Shown here: piece by piece, positions 27,854-36,946 of the stretch
Layout of the letters: every line of letters begins with the position of its first letter
Numbering within the stretch: the first letter of the stretch is position 1
Origin: Maribacter forsetii DSM 18668
GTDB lineage: Bacteria; Bacteroidota; Bacteroidia; Flavobacteriales; Flavobacteriaceae
DNA: 64,000 nt
Direction of reading: 5' to 3'
Assembly (NCBI RefSeq): GCF_000744105.1
Contig: NZ_JQLH01000001.1
Coordinates: forward strand, 2,728,001-2,792,000
Position numbers and translations under genes: made by a program
Notes under the pieces: model-generated
Database searches by the model: none
What the model saw: only the letters and a program-made list of their open reading frames with translations
What the model was told of the DNA's origin: nothing

Positions 27854-30310
27854 TTATATATGGTCTACATTATATACGACCCTAACACTTCTATACATTG
27901 CCACGGCTTTAAACGATTTTTCTATTCGTCTAATATTCGCTTTTGTTTGTGCAAGGGAATGTGCTTTTTGAACTTTGATTACAATATGTTTTAAATATTG
28001 ATTTCTAATTCTTGCCACTGGCGGGTATTCTGGTCCTAATACGGTTCCTCCAAAATTAGTACGTAATGCACCTGCAAACCAATCTGCAGCTTCATTTAGA
28101 ATATTGTAATTTTTATGTTTAAATGTAACTTTGATAATTCTATTTACCGGAGGATATTTAAACTGCTCCCTTTCATACAATTGTTCTGTATACATACCCT
28201 CATAATCACCGGTGGTTACTTGTTTTAATATTTGATGATACGGATTATAGGTCTGAATAATTACACGACCTCTTTTCTTGGTGCGCCCTGCCCTACCCGA
28301 TACTTGGGTCAATAATTGATAGGTTCTTTCATGAGCACGATAATCTGGGAAATTCAAAAGTGAATCGGCATTCATTACACCCACCAAATTCACGTTTCTA
28401 AAATCCAGCCCTTTAGTTACCATTTGGGTACCTACCAAAATATCCAATTCTTGCTGTTCAAAAGCGGTAATTATCTTTTCGTAACCGTGTTTACCTCGCG
28501 TAGTATCTAAATCCATTCTACCTACTTTAGCTTCGGGAAATAATCCAGATACTTCTTTCTCTATTTGTTCAGTACCAAAACCTTTGGTATCCAATTCTGG
28601 ACTACCACATGCAAAACAAATTTCTGGCAATGCCGTATGATGACCACAGTAGTGGCAACGTAATTGTTTTCTATATTGATGATAGGTTAAACTAACATCG
28701 CAATTTGGGCATTGTGGGGTATGACCACATGTTAAACACTCCATTAATGGAGCAAAACCCCTTCTATTCTGAAAAAGTATGATTTGTGCACCTTCCCTTA
28801 ACGTCTCTTCCATTTCCATAAATAGACGTTCAGAGAAATGACCTTTCATCTTTCTTTTTCTAGAAGCTTCTTTAATATCTACCAGTTCCATTTCTGGCAT
28901 AAGCACATTACCATAACGCCTGGTTATTTCTGCATAGCCATATTTACCTGTCTGCACATTGTAATAACTTTCTACACTTGGTGTTGCCGAACCTAGCAGT
29001 ATATTTGCCTTATGTAGATGCCCTAAAACAATTGCCGCATCTCTTGCATGATATCTTGGCGCAGGATCAAATTGCTTAAAAGAACTCTCATGCTCTTCAT
29101 CTACAATGACCAACCCCAACTTACTAAACGGCAAGTACATTGCCGATCTAGCCCCAATAACTAATTGGGCTTTAGGTTTTGCTTGCAAAACATTTTGCCA
29201 AACTTCTACACGTTCTTGTACATTATACTTAGAATGGTAAATAGCGATTTTTTCACCAAAATACTCTTGCAGTCTACTGATCAACTGTGTGGTCAAGGCT
29301 ATTTCAGGCAACAGATATAATACCTGCAAACCTTTTTCCAAACATTCTTCTATCAGCTTTACATAAACTTCGGTCTTACCAGAAGATGTTACTCCTTTTA
29401 ACAAAGTGACTTTTCCGGTTTCAAATGAAGATTTAATATCTACAAGTGCAGTCTTTTGATATTCATTTAATTCTTTGGTTTCAGAATTATCTGCTTCACC
29501 ATCATAATTGACCCGATCGGTCTTTATGTAATATTCTTCTAAAATACCCTTATCTACCAATGACTTTATGACTGATTTAGAGGTATTACTAGACGCTTCA
29601 AGCTCAGAAATCTTGATTGGATGTTGACTTTTACCCTGTAACTGAAATAAAGAAAGTACAACTTGACTTTGCTTTGGCGCCCTGGTCAATGTTTTTAAAA
29701 GTTCTTCTAGTTTTTCGTCGGAAGTATGTTCTGCACCTAATTTCACATACCTAACCAACTTTGGCTTGTATTGTTCGTAAACTTCCTCTTTTAATACAAT
29801 TACTTTTTTCTCTAATAATCGCTTAAGAATTGGCAGCACATTTTTACGCTCTATTATAGCGGAAACTTCTTGAACTTTTAATATAGTTTGATGTTGCAAA
29901 GCTTCGAACACCAAAAACTCATCATCTAAAAGTTCGTTTTCATCTATTTCGTTTTCCCTATTCCTTAGAACCAAAGTTTCGCTCTCTAATAGAAAAGCAC
30001 TAGGAAGTGCACTGCGTACCACTTCTCCTAACGAACACATATAATAGGACGCTATCCATTCCCAATGTTTTAACTGAGTTGGGTTTACAATTGGATAATC
30101 GTCTAATAATTGGTGAATTTCCTTTGCCTCGTAGACTTCTGGCGGATTCTGATGAATACTCTGAACTACACCGGTATATATCTTTGATTTACCAAAAGGC
30201 ACTGCTACACGCATTCCAGGTTGCAGTAATGCCGCCTCTTCAGCAGTTATACTATACGTAAAACTTTTCTCTAACGGAATTGGTAATATTACATTAATAA
30301 AGTTCGCCAT
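27854..30310 (-). CDS. priA: Primosomal protein N' (replication restart helicase PriA)
   Basis: An 818-residue DNA helicase that reloads the replisome at stalled forks. N-terminal 3'-end-binding domain (NVILPIPLEKSFTY), Walker A GVTSSGKTEV, DEEH box (VIVDEEHESSFKQ), and the zinc-binding insert with eight cysteines beginning CLTCGHTPQCPNC and ending ICFACGSPEL. ATG at 30310 gives MANFINVILP; an in-frame codon at 30334 would overlap the upstream DUF2147 stop region and is rejected. Last gene of nadC-yihY-DUF2147-priA, two bases after DUF2147. Confidence 0.96.
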   Translation of the reverse strand: MANFINVILPIPLEKSFTYSITAEEAALLQPGMRVAVPFGKSKIYTGVVQSIHQNPPEVYEAKEIHQLLDDYPIVNPTQLKHWEWIASYYMCSLGEVVRSALPSAFLLESETLVLRNRENEIDENELLDDEFLVFEALQHQTILKVQEVSAIIERKNVLPILKRLLEKKVIVLKEEVYEQYKPKLVRYVKLGAEHTSDEKLEELLKTLTRAPKQSQVVLSLFQLQGKSQHPIKISELEASSNTSKSVIKSLVDKGILEEYYIKTDRVNYDGEADNSETKELNEYQKTALVDIKSSFETGKVTLLKGVTSSGKTEVYVKLIEECLEKGLQVLYLLPEIALTTQLISRLQEYFGEKIAIYHSKYNVQERVEVWQNVLQAKPKAQLVIGARSAMYLPFSKLGLVIVDEEHESSFKQFDPAPRYHARDAAIVLGHLHKANILLGSATPSVESYYNVQTGKYGYAEITRRYGNVLMPEMELVDIKEASRKRKMKGHFSERLFMEMEETLREGAQIILFQNRRGFAPLMECLTCGHTPQCPNCDVSLTYHQYRKQLRCHYCGHHTALPEICFACGSPELDTKGFGTEQIEKEVSGLFPEAKVGRMDLDTTRGKHGYEKIITAFEQQELDILVGTQMVTKGLDFRNVNLVGVMNADSLLNFPDYRAHERTYQLLTQVSGRAGRTKKRGRVIIQTYNPYHQILKQVTTGDYEGMYTEQLYEREQFKYPPVNRIIKVTFKHKNYNILNEAADWFAGALRTNFGGTVLGPEYPPVARIRNQYLKHIVIKVQKAHSLAQTKANIRRIEKSFKAVAMYRSVRVVYNVDHI

Positions 30311-30312
30311 AA

Positions 30313-30753
30313 TTATCCTTCCACCCGTAGCCATGTTTGGGTTCTATAGATAAATGCTAAATAACCACGGACTTTCAACTCATCTGGATTATCTGGATTC
30401 AACCATATCTTAAAACGAAAAGTCATTGCTTGTTCTGGGTCAAATAAACGCTTTCCTTTCCATTCCCCATCATCGTGTAACTCACCACCGGTAATAATTT
30501 CCATACCGGTTACAGGTTTATCTTTTAAGTCTCCGTCACATTTATCACAAATTCTATTTTCTTGTCCTTCTTCTAAAATCTTAACAACCTTGCCATACAT
30601 TAATCCATCTTTTTTATAGATTTCAATAACGCCTTTAGGCAGACCGGTGCGGTCATCAATAGTTTTCCACGTACCAAAAACCGATTGTGCAGAAATGCTC
30701 ATTGAAATAAATAATGTTAAGAGGATACTTAATTGTACAGTTTTATTTATCAT
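30313..30753 (-). CDS. DUF2147 exported protein
   Basis: A 146-residue protein with an N-terminal signal peptide (1-22, ending ISAQS). The mature part, FGTWKTIDDRTGLPKGVIEI, then CDKCDGDLKD and KIWLNPDNPDELKVRGYL, matches the DUF2147 family of small beta-barrel-like periplasmic proteins; function unknown. A CxxC pair (CDKC) lies near residue 76. It overlaps the YihY gene by four bases and precedes priA by two, so it is part of a tight operon. Confidence 0.87.
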   Translation of the reverse strand: MINKTVQLSILLTLFISMSISAQSVFGTWKTIDDRTGLPKGVIEIYKKDGLMYGKVVKILEEGQENRICDKCDGDLKDKPVTGMEIITGGELHDDGEWKGKRLFDPEQAMTFRFKIWLNPDNPDELKVRGYLAFIYRTQTWLRVEG

Positions 30754-31718
30754 TCTTTTTTAGTGATTTTACGTAATGTGTTGAGAGATGCGTTAAGCTC
30801 AAACCCAAGTAGCAATATATTAGAATTTAACCAGATGTAGACCATTAAAATCAATAATCCCCCTAAAGCTCCATATAATTCATTGTACCTAGCAAACTTT
30901 TCAACGTAAATACCAAAAAGATACGAGGTCAATAAAAATAAAACCGTTGTCATTAATGCCCCAAAAGAAAAAAACTTCGCTTGCTTACCTTCTCTAGTAC
31001 CAAAATAATAGAGTATGGCAGTTGTGAAATACGATAGAATTATAAAAAATAACACTTTTGCTATTTGTACACCTACCACTTCGTCTTCTCCTAATATATA
31101 CCCACCTTGCTTAGCAGCAAACTCAGATAAATACCCTAATACGTAAAATTCAAAGTATATGTATGCTACAAAACCCACTATAACTAGAATTCCCAGAATT
31201 AAACCTACCATCAATGCATATAAATACTGTCTAAAAAAATGTCTTGTTAGTTTTATATGATACGATGTTTCAAAGCCACCGAATATAGAGTTGACCCCGT
31301 TGGCTATTAAGAATATTGACAATAAAAATGCCGATGACAACAAACCACCTCGCTTCTGATCTTTTATCTGTGTAAATACTTCACCAAAATAATCACCTGT
31401 AGCACTTGGTAAAAAGGACTCTAAAAACAACTGGAATTGTACGTCAAAATCACCATGCTCAATACTAATATATGACACTAAAAATGGCACCAATGTAACC
31501 ATAAAAATTATTAATGGAAATAATGCCATAAATAAACTAAAAGCAATTGCACTAGCACGTGTAGACAATGTACCTCTTAATATACCAAGCACATACATCT
31601 CAATAAGGTCATAAATAGAAAGCCCCTCAAAACCGGGTAGCCTGATTTGTTTCAAAAACCTGACCAACCAATTTACAACGGGAATTTTTTCTAGCTTTTC
31701 TTCGACCTCTAAAGACAT
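30750..31718 (-). CDS. YihY/BrkB family inner-membrane protein
   Basis: A 322-residue polytopic membrane protein with six predicted helices (roughly 58-83, 124-148, 165-190, 220-240, 250-270, 282-306). Family blocks are RASAIAFSLFMALFP and YGALGGLLILMVYIWL. Homologues were once misnamed ribonuclease BN. The role is unknown, possibly transport. The gene overlaps nadC by one base upstream and DUF2147 by four bases downstream, indicating translational coupling. Confidence 0.92.
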   Translation of the reverse strand: MSLEVEEKLEKIPVVNWLVRFLKQIRLPGFEGLSIYDLIEMYVLGILRGTLSTRASAIAFSLFMALFPLIIFMVTLVPFLVSYISIEHGDFDVQFQLFLESFLPSATGDYFGEVFTQIKDQKRGGLLSSAFLLSIFLIANGVNSIFGGFETSYHIKLTRHFFRQYLYALMVGLILGILVIVGFVAYIYFEFYVLGYLSEFAAKQGGYILGEDEVVGVQIAKVLFFIILSYFTTAILYYFGTREGKQAKFFSFGALMTTVLFLLTSYLFGIYVEKFARYNELYGALGGLLILMVYIWLNSNILLLGFELNASLNTLRKITKKE

Positions 31719-32575
31719 TAAACCGCTTTTAAACTCAAATCTAAATTATAAACCGAATGTGTTAATGCACCTGAAGAAATATAATCTACACCACATTCTG
31801 CATATTCACGAATTGTTTTTTCATTGATACCACCAGAGGATTCGGTCAAACAAATATCACCTATTAATTTAACAGCTGTGCGGGTATCCTCGTAATTAAA
31901 GTTATCTATTAATATGCGGTATACGCCCTCTGACTCTAAAATTTCTTTGATCTCCTCTAAGTTCCTAGCTTCAACGATTATCTTTAAATCACGACCCGTT
32001 TCTTTTAAATAGTTCTTTGTCTTATTGATTGCTTTGGTAATTCCGCCTGCAAAATCAATATGATTATCTTTCAACATGATCATATCATACAACGCAAATC
32101 TATGATTTTCGCCACCTCCAATTTTTACCGCCCACTTCTCTAGCGCACGTATACCCGGTGTAGTTTTTCTAGTATCCAAAATTTTGGTACCCGTACCTTT
32201 TAAAAGATTAACGAACATATTGGTCTTAGTAGCTATTGCACTCATTCTTTGCATAGCGTTCAAGACCAAACGTTCAGCTTTTAATATGCTTTGTGAACTA
32301 CCTTCTATATAAAACACGATATCACCGTGACTTACCGGCGTACCATCTTCTATCAATTTCTCTATCTTTAAATTAGGGTCAACAAAATAGAAAACAAGTT
32401 CGGCAAAATCTACACCAGCAATTATCCCTTCATCTTTTACCAACAACTTAGCTTTTCCTGTTGCTGTACCTGGAATACATGCCAACGAACTATGATCACC
32501 ATCACCTACATCTTCTCTAATGGCATTTGCTATGATTAATTTTATTTCTTCTTTAAATTGTTCTTCTGAAATCAT
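31718..32575 (-). CDS. nadC: Nicotinate-nucleotide pyrophosphorylase (carboxylating)
   Basis: Makes nicotinate mononucleotide from quinolinate and PRPP in de novo NAD synthesis. The 285-residue sequence shows NAMQRMSAIATKT, LDTRKTTPGIRALEKWAV (substrate-binding Arg and Lys), GGGENHRFALYDMIMLKDNH and the C-terminal SSGGINEKTIREYAECGVDY with SSGALTHS. Length is normal. First gene of an operon with yihY, DUF2147 and priA; divergent from rlmH. Confidence 0.96.
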   Translation of the reverse strand: MISEEQFKEEIKLIIANAIREDVGDGDHSSLACIPGTATGKAKLLVKDEGIIAGVDFAELVFYFVDPNLKIEKLIEDGTPVSHGDIVFYIEGSSQSILKAERLVLNAMQRMSAIATKTNMFVNLLKGTGTKILDTRKTTPGIRALEKWAVKIGGGENHRFALYDMIMLKDNHIDFAGGITKAINKTKNYLKETGRDLKIIVEARNLEEIKEILESEGVYRILIDNFNYEDTRTAVKLIGDICLTESSGGINEKTIREYAECGVDYISSGALTHSVYNLDLSLKAV

Positions 32576-32628
32576 ATGTAATAAATCTATTGTATCGCTA
32601 ATTTACAAATCCATTTGCGAAATTGATT

Positions 32629-32636
32629 TACTTTTG
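32629..32636 (+). promoter_or_regulatory. -7 promoter element (TACTTTTG) for rlmH
   Basis: Perfect TAnnTTTG only four bases before the rlmH ATG at 32641, which would make the transcript leaderless or nearly so. Confidence 0.5.
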
Positions 32637-32640
32637 ACAT

Positions 32641-33114
32641 ATGACTATAAAACTTTTGGCTATTGGCAAAACCGATAGCAAACAACTACAAGAATTAATT
32701 GCAGTATATCAAAAGCGATTACAGCATTATGTAAATTTTGAAATAGAATTAATTCCAGATTTAAAGAAGACAAAGAATCTATCTGAAGACCAACAGAAAG
32801 ACAAAGAAGGTGAGCTTATTCTTAAAAGATTATCTACTACAGATGTTTTAATACTTTTTGATGAAAAAGGAAAACAATATACCTCTGTTGAATTTTCTAC
32901 CTTTTTACAAAAGAAGATGAATTCTGGCATAAAGCAAGTGGTATTCTTAATTGGCGGTCCTTACGGTTTCAGTAACGAAATATATGCGAAAGCTTCTGGG
33001 AAAATAAGTTTATCTAAAATGACCTTTTCCCATCAAATGGTACGTTTATTTATAACCGAACAGGTGTACAGGGCATTTACCATTCTAAAGAATGAACCTT
33101 ACCATCATCAGTAA
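32641..33114 (+). CDS. rlmH: 23S rRNA (pseudouridine1915-N3)-methyltransferase RlmH
   Basis: A 157-residue SPOUT methyltransferase that methylates pseudouridine 1915 in helix 69 of 23S rRNA. Visible motifs are LLAIGKT at the N-terminus, ILFDEKGKQYTS, VFLIGGPYGF (SAM-binding knot) and the C-terminal LFITEQVYRAF...NEPYHHQ, read in parts. Length is normal. The start ATG fits the family exactly. It diverges from nadC and converges with the PilJ-like gene ten bases away. Confidence 0.97.
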   Translation: MTIKLLAIGKTDSKQLQELIAVYQKRLQHYVNFEIELIPDLKKTKNLSEDQQKDKEGELILKRLSTTDVLILFDEKGKQYTSVEFSTFLQKKMNSGIKQVVFLIGGPYGFSNEIYAKASGKISLSKMTFSHQMVRLFITEQVYRAFTILKNEPYHHQ

Positions 33115-33123
33115 ACAAAAGGG

Positions 33124-33939
33124 CTAAGCTTGTTTTTCTAAAGATTTTACCATGTTATTGGAAACGACCTCAAGGTCTGTAAGCTCTTCCATTAGAAATG
33201 ATATGAGTTCTTCTTTATGTGCTATGTTTTTTTCAATCTTCAACACATGGTTATAATTCCTTATATTCTTCATGTGCGAGTCAAAAGCATGGGTCTGATG
33301 CCAATTGATTTCTTTTAATTTTTGATTTTGAATTGCCATCTTTTTTATTGATGGATTAATGAAGAAGAAAATTTCAAAGATTAAAATCAATAATGAAAAA
33401 ACTGCTAATTCCAATTCAATAATCATTAAGGTTTTTACATCTTCTTGGGCCGCTGATTGAAATTGCCCTACTATAGTATCCATAATTACCAAAAACTGAT
33501 CCGTTTCTGACGACAGTTTTTCTATATCAACTGATTTTAACTGTGTGAAATCATCAAGAGTTTCCATCATATACTTTAAATGGGGTTGCAGTTTATTAAA
33601 GTTATTCTGCACTTCTTCATTATCCAGTTTTGGAATACCTGTAGCATCATTCCCTTGTTGTAAAGAGATATTCGCATTTGCCAACTTATTCATAGCCATA
33701 CGCAACTTTCCAAAATCGCACGTACCGTATTTACATTCGTAAACATGTTTCATAATAGACTGAGAAAGCATTCTTTGCCTACCAGCTTCATTAATTCTTA
33801 ATGAATCTTGTCTTTGTTTGGACAATGAATACTGAATAATAGATTGTATTAATATGGTTAACACAATTACGGTAAACACCAACAGATAGTAGTTATTAAA
33901 CTTACCAGATTTTAATTTCACTAAAACCTTTTTAAACAT
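33124..33939 (-). CDS. PilJ-type sensor membrane protein with histidine-kinase-like H-box remnant
   Basis: A 271-residue protein with two transmembrane helices (about 17-39 and 174-195) flanking a periplasmic helical sensor. The sensor starts RINEAGRQRMLSQ (48-60), the type IV pili methyl-accepting/NIT-like motif, and contains Cys69 and Cys74. After helix 2 comes QKLKEINWHQTHAFDSHMKN (206-225), which resembles the dimerisation/H-box helix of flavobacterial histidine kinases with His217 kept, but there is no ATPase domain and the protein ends in a coiled coil. I infer a sensor that acts through another protein or is a truncated kinase. Single gene, next to serA. Confidence 0.75.
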   Translation of the reverse strand: MFKKVLVKLKSGKFNNYYLLVFTVIVLTILIQSIIQYSLSKQRQDSLRINEAGRQRMLSQSIMKHVYECKYGTCDFGKLRMAMNKLANANISLQQGNDATGIPKLDNEEVQNNFNKLQPHLKYMMETLDDFTQLKSVDIEKLSSETDQFLVIMDTIVGQFQSAAQEDVKTLMIIELELAVFSLLILIFEIFFFINPSIKKMAIQNQKLKEINWHQTHAFDSHMKNIRNYNHVLKIEKNIAHKEELISFLMEELTDLEVVSNNMVKSLEKQA

Positions 33940-34033
33940 AATTAAAGATATTTCCTACAAATTGTAAATGCATCCCTACCATAACCGTTTTATCTTAAAA
34001 ATGTTGTAATAAAAAGGTAAAACCTGAACAAAA

Positions 34034-34063
34034 AAAAGTGCAAGTTTTTCAACTTGCACTTTT
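34034..34063 (-). terminator. Terminator of the serB-serA fusion gene
   Basis: 13-bp perfect stem AAAAGTGCAAGTT / AACTTGCACTTTT with a 4-nt loop and an extended T-run in the minus direction. Confidence 0.92.
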
Positions 34064-34114
34064 ACTATAAGTATTTATAAAATTAAAACCTTGTGGTAAT
34101 CACAATTAAAACAT

Positions 34115-36010
34115 CTAGTATAGAACTCTAAATTTAATGGTGTTCTCTACTTTCTTAAGTTCTTTAATTACCTCTTTGTTGTATTCCTTATCCAAATCGG
34201 TAATTACATAACCAACTTCATTGTCCGTAGATAAATATTGGCTTGTAATATTTAATTCATACTGAGCCAACACCTTGTTGATTTTCGCCATAATGCCCGG
34301 TACGTTTTTATGAATATGTAAAAAACGGTGCGATTTATTTTGTTTTGGCAACCGAATATTCGGGAAATTAACCGCATCTACAGTGTTACCTGAGTTGATA
34401 TAATCCATAATTTTATTAGGTACGAAATCAGCAATATCACGCTGTGCTTCTTCTGTACTACCACCAACATGCGGCGTAAGAATTACATTAGGAAAACCTT
34501 GTAATTTTGTTTGAAAGTCACCATTACTTCTTGGCTCATCTGGATACACATCAATTGCTGCACCACCAACGTGGCCATTCTTCAATCCTTCTGCCAAGGC
34601 ATCAATATCTACAACGAAACCTCTAGAAAGATTAATCAGCATAGCACCTTTTTTCATTTGCTTTAATTCGCGCTCTCCAATAAAGTTTTTATTTGCCTTA
34701 TTATCATCAATATGCAAGGTAACTACATCAGACACACCTAACAGGTCTTCTAAAGTATTGCATTTGACAGCATTACCTAACGCTAACTTATCATCTACAT
34801 CATAGTAATAAACCCGCATACCCATTGCTTCAGCTAAAACGGATAATTGCTTACCGATATTTCCATATCCAACAATACCTAGGTTTTTACCACGCACTTC
34901 ACGAGAACCGGCTGCTGTTTTTTGCCATTGTCCTTCATGTATCTCCCTACTACGGTCAAATACACTACGCATTAACATAATAATTTCACCTATAGCCAAT
35001 TCAACAACTGATCGCGTATTACTATAAGGAGCGTTAAAGGCGACAACACCTTTTTTCTTTGCCGTTTCTAAGTCTATTTGCGTTGTACCTATACAAAAAG
35101 CACCAACAACTAATAATTTGTCAGCAGCATCTAAAACAGCTTTTGTTACCTGAGTCTTAGAACGAATACCAAGAACGTGAACGCCCTTAATTTTTTCGAT
35201 CAGCTCCTCCTCTGGTAAACTATGTTTGATCAATTCAACGGAAAAACCGTCTTCTGATAAATTATCGAATGCAGCGGTGTGCACATTTTCTAATAATAGA
35301 ACCTTAATTCTATTCTTTGGGTACGAGATATTTCTTGGCAATTTGTTCACAAATAAAAATTCATCTAAACTTGGTGTAACATAATCCGCATTGTTAGCGG
35401 CTTTTTCTCTATGCACGTTTTCGGTATATGCAAAAAACTTATCTGCAATACCTGCCTCGCGCATTACATAATCACTGTAACCATCTCCAATCACTTGAAC
35501 TTCTCCATCCAAATTCATTTGCTTTAAGCAATCAATCTTGCCGTTATGCTGAGATAACACATTTTTTTCATCGAAACCGATGATATTTCCTTCCTCGTCG
35601 AATTTAAAAGTATTTGCATACACTCGATCAGATGGTATATTGTATTCTTTTACAATAGGATCAATAAACTCTTTGAAACCGCAAGATATTACATAAATAT
35701 CATCCGCATACTTTTCAAAAAACTCTTTATTAGCGGCGATGGACTTAGAAATTTTATTTCTAAGATTTTCTACTAAACCCTCTAAATCTTCTTTTTTAGC
35801 ATGTAATAATTTAATTCGACGTTCCAAAGACTCGGTAAACGAAATATCACCGTCTATACCTAAATTGGTAATTTTCTGTATTTCCTGAATTACCTCGTCT
35901 TTGTTTGACCTTCCTTCTAAAGTCATTTCAGCAAGTACATCTAAGGCTTCTACCCTAGTCAATGTACTGTCGAAATCAAAAACATATTTTCTACTTACTT
36001 CTACCATCAT
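34115..36010 (-). CDS. serA: Fused phosphoserine phosphatase-like and D-3-phosphoglycerate dehydrogenase
   Basis: A 631-residue fusion of two serine-pathway activities. Residues 1-225 are a HAD-IB phosphatase: DFDST with Asp12 and Asp14, Ser109 in ISCGF, and the Mg site GDGYSD at 175-180. Residues 235-560 are phosphoglycerate dehydrogenase: NAD loop GYGNIG at 381-386, catalytic Arg463 (NLSRG), Glu492 (DEPRS) and His514 (TPHVGG). An ACT-like regulatory domain follows (about 563-631), where serine usually binds for feedback control. The first and last steps of serine synthesis may thus lie on one chain, though the phosphatase substrate is inferred. Two ATGs (36010, 36007) are possible. The middle aminotransferase serC is not in the window. 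Confidence 0.93.
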   Translation of the reverse strand: MMVEVSRKYVFDFDSTLTRVEALDVLAEMTLEGRSNKDEVIQEIQKITNLGIDGDISFTESLERRIKLLHAKKEDLEGLVENLRNKISKSIAANKEFFEKYADDIYVISCGFKEFIDPIVKEYNIPSDRVYANTFKFDEEGNIIGFDEKNVLSQHNGKIDCLKQMNLDGEVQVIGDGYSDYVMREAGIADKFFAYTENVHREKAANNADYVTPSLDEFLFVNKLPRNISYPKNRIKVLLLENVHTAAFDNLSEDGFSVELIKHSLPEEELIEKIKGVHVLGIRSKTQVTKAVLDAADKLLVVGAFCIGTTQIDLETAKKKGVVAFNAPYSNTRSVVELAIGEIIMLMRSVFDRSREIHEGQWQKTAAGSREVRGKNLGIVGYGNIGKQLSVLAEAMGMRVYYYDVDDKLALGNAVKCNTLEDLLGVSDVVTLHIDDNKANKNFIGERELKQMKKGAMLINLSRGFVVDIDALAEGLKNGHVGGAAIDVYPDEPRSNGDFQTKLQGFPNVILTPHVGGSTEEAQRDIADFVPNKIMDYINSGNTVDAVNFPNIRLPKQNKSHRFLHIHKNVPGIMAKINKVLAQYELNITSQYLSTDNEVGYVITDLDKEYNKEVIKELKKVENTIKFRVLY

Positions 36011-36054
36011 TTTCTTTTGGTTAGATAGGAATTTTTGGTTCTAAAAATAAGAAA

Positions 36055-36062
36055 CAAAAGTA
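36055..36062 (-). promoter_or_regulatory. -7 promoter element (TACTTTTG) for the serB-serA fusion
   Basis: Perfect TAnnTTTG on the minus strand, 45 bases before the first ATG. Confidence 0.6.
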
Positions 36063-36147
36063 AAAATTTAATTTATCCTGATATACGATATCTTGTAAAT
36101 AAAACAAAAAGGTTAGGTTATGATGCAAATTAACAAAATGGCTTCTT

Positions 36148-36936
36148 TTATTCTAAAAATTGAACTACTGAATTTGAAAAGGCCTGAGTTTTAAAAGTAC
36201 CGTTATGATCACCAACTACTTTAATCAATTCTCCGTTTTCAAAATTATGGCTCAGGTCTTTTGCATCTCCATTTTCAATATCTTCATCACCACATATTAC
36301 CAAGACATCAATCTCTATTTTATTTAATTCACCAATTGATGTTACCGGTTGGTACTTTTGTTGCAAATGTAAGGAACGTAAATCTGCATTAATAGATTTT
36401 GCATAATCTACCGCTCCTTTGGTAATGTCATTGACATTACCATTAAAAGCTCTAGAGAACATCATTCTTCTATCCCAATTTGGGTTGGTAAAATCTATTC
36501 CCATTCCACCTAAAACCGCCTTTTCTATTCTATTATCTTCCGTTAGTAATTTTGCCAAAACAATACTTCCTCTAGAATAACCAACAGCCTTATACCTATC
36601 AATATTTAGATGATTCATTAACAGCACCAAATCTTTAACTTCGGCATTGTTTTGATATGCTTCTTCGCTTTGCGGCTTATCAGAATCGCCATTACCACGT
36701 AAATCAGGAATGATTACTCGGTAACCGGCTTCCAATAAATCTTTCCTTAGAGCTGTTTTTTCCCAAGATTTTCTAGAGTTTATAAATCCGTGTAACAATA
36801 ATACCACCTCTCCGTTACCTTCATCGGTATAGACAATTTGTACACCGTCAAATGATTTAAATTTGTTTGATTGAGAATTAATTGCTTGAGAGAAGATTAT
36901 CAGTAAAAAACAGAGTAAAAAATATCTTGTGGACAT
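36148..36936 (-). CDS. Exported alpha/beta hydrolase
   Basis: A 262-residue protein with a signal peptide (about 1-21, AINSQS) and an alpha/beta hydrolase fold. The oxyanion strand VVLLLHGFINSRKSW is followed by the nucleophile elbow GYSRGS (Ser121), an acidic residue in VICGDEDIENG and the catalytic His in VVGDHNGTF. The substrate is unknown; the export signal suggests periplasmic or outer-membrane action. It is the last gene of the satD-DUF3307-hydrolase cluster, ten bases after DUF3307. Confidence 0.87.
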   Translation of the reverse strand: MSTRYFLLCFLLIIFSQAINSQSNKFKSFDGVQIVYTDEGNGEVVLLLHGFINSRKSWEKTALRKDLLEAGYRVIIPDLRGNGDSDKPQSEEAYQNNAEVKDLVLLMNHLNIDRYKAVGYSRGSIVLAKLLTEDNRIEKAVLGGMGIDFTNPNWDRRMMFSRAFNGNVNDITKGAVDYAKSINADLRSLHLQQKYQPVTSIGELNKIEIDVLVICGDEDIENGDAKDLSHNFENGELIKVVGDHNGTFKTQAFSNSVVQFLE

Positions 36937-36946
36937 TATTTCTTAT

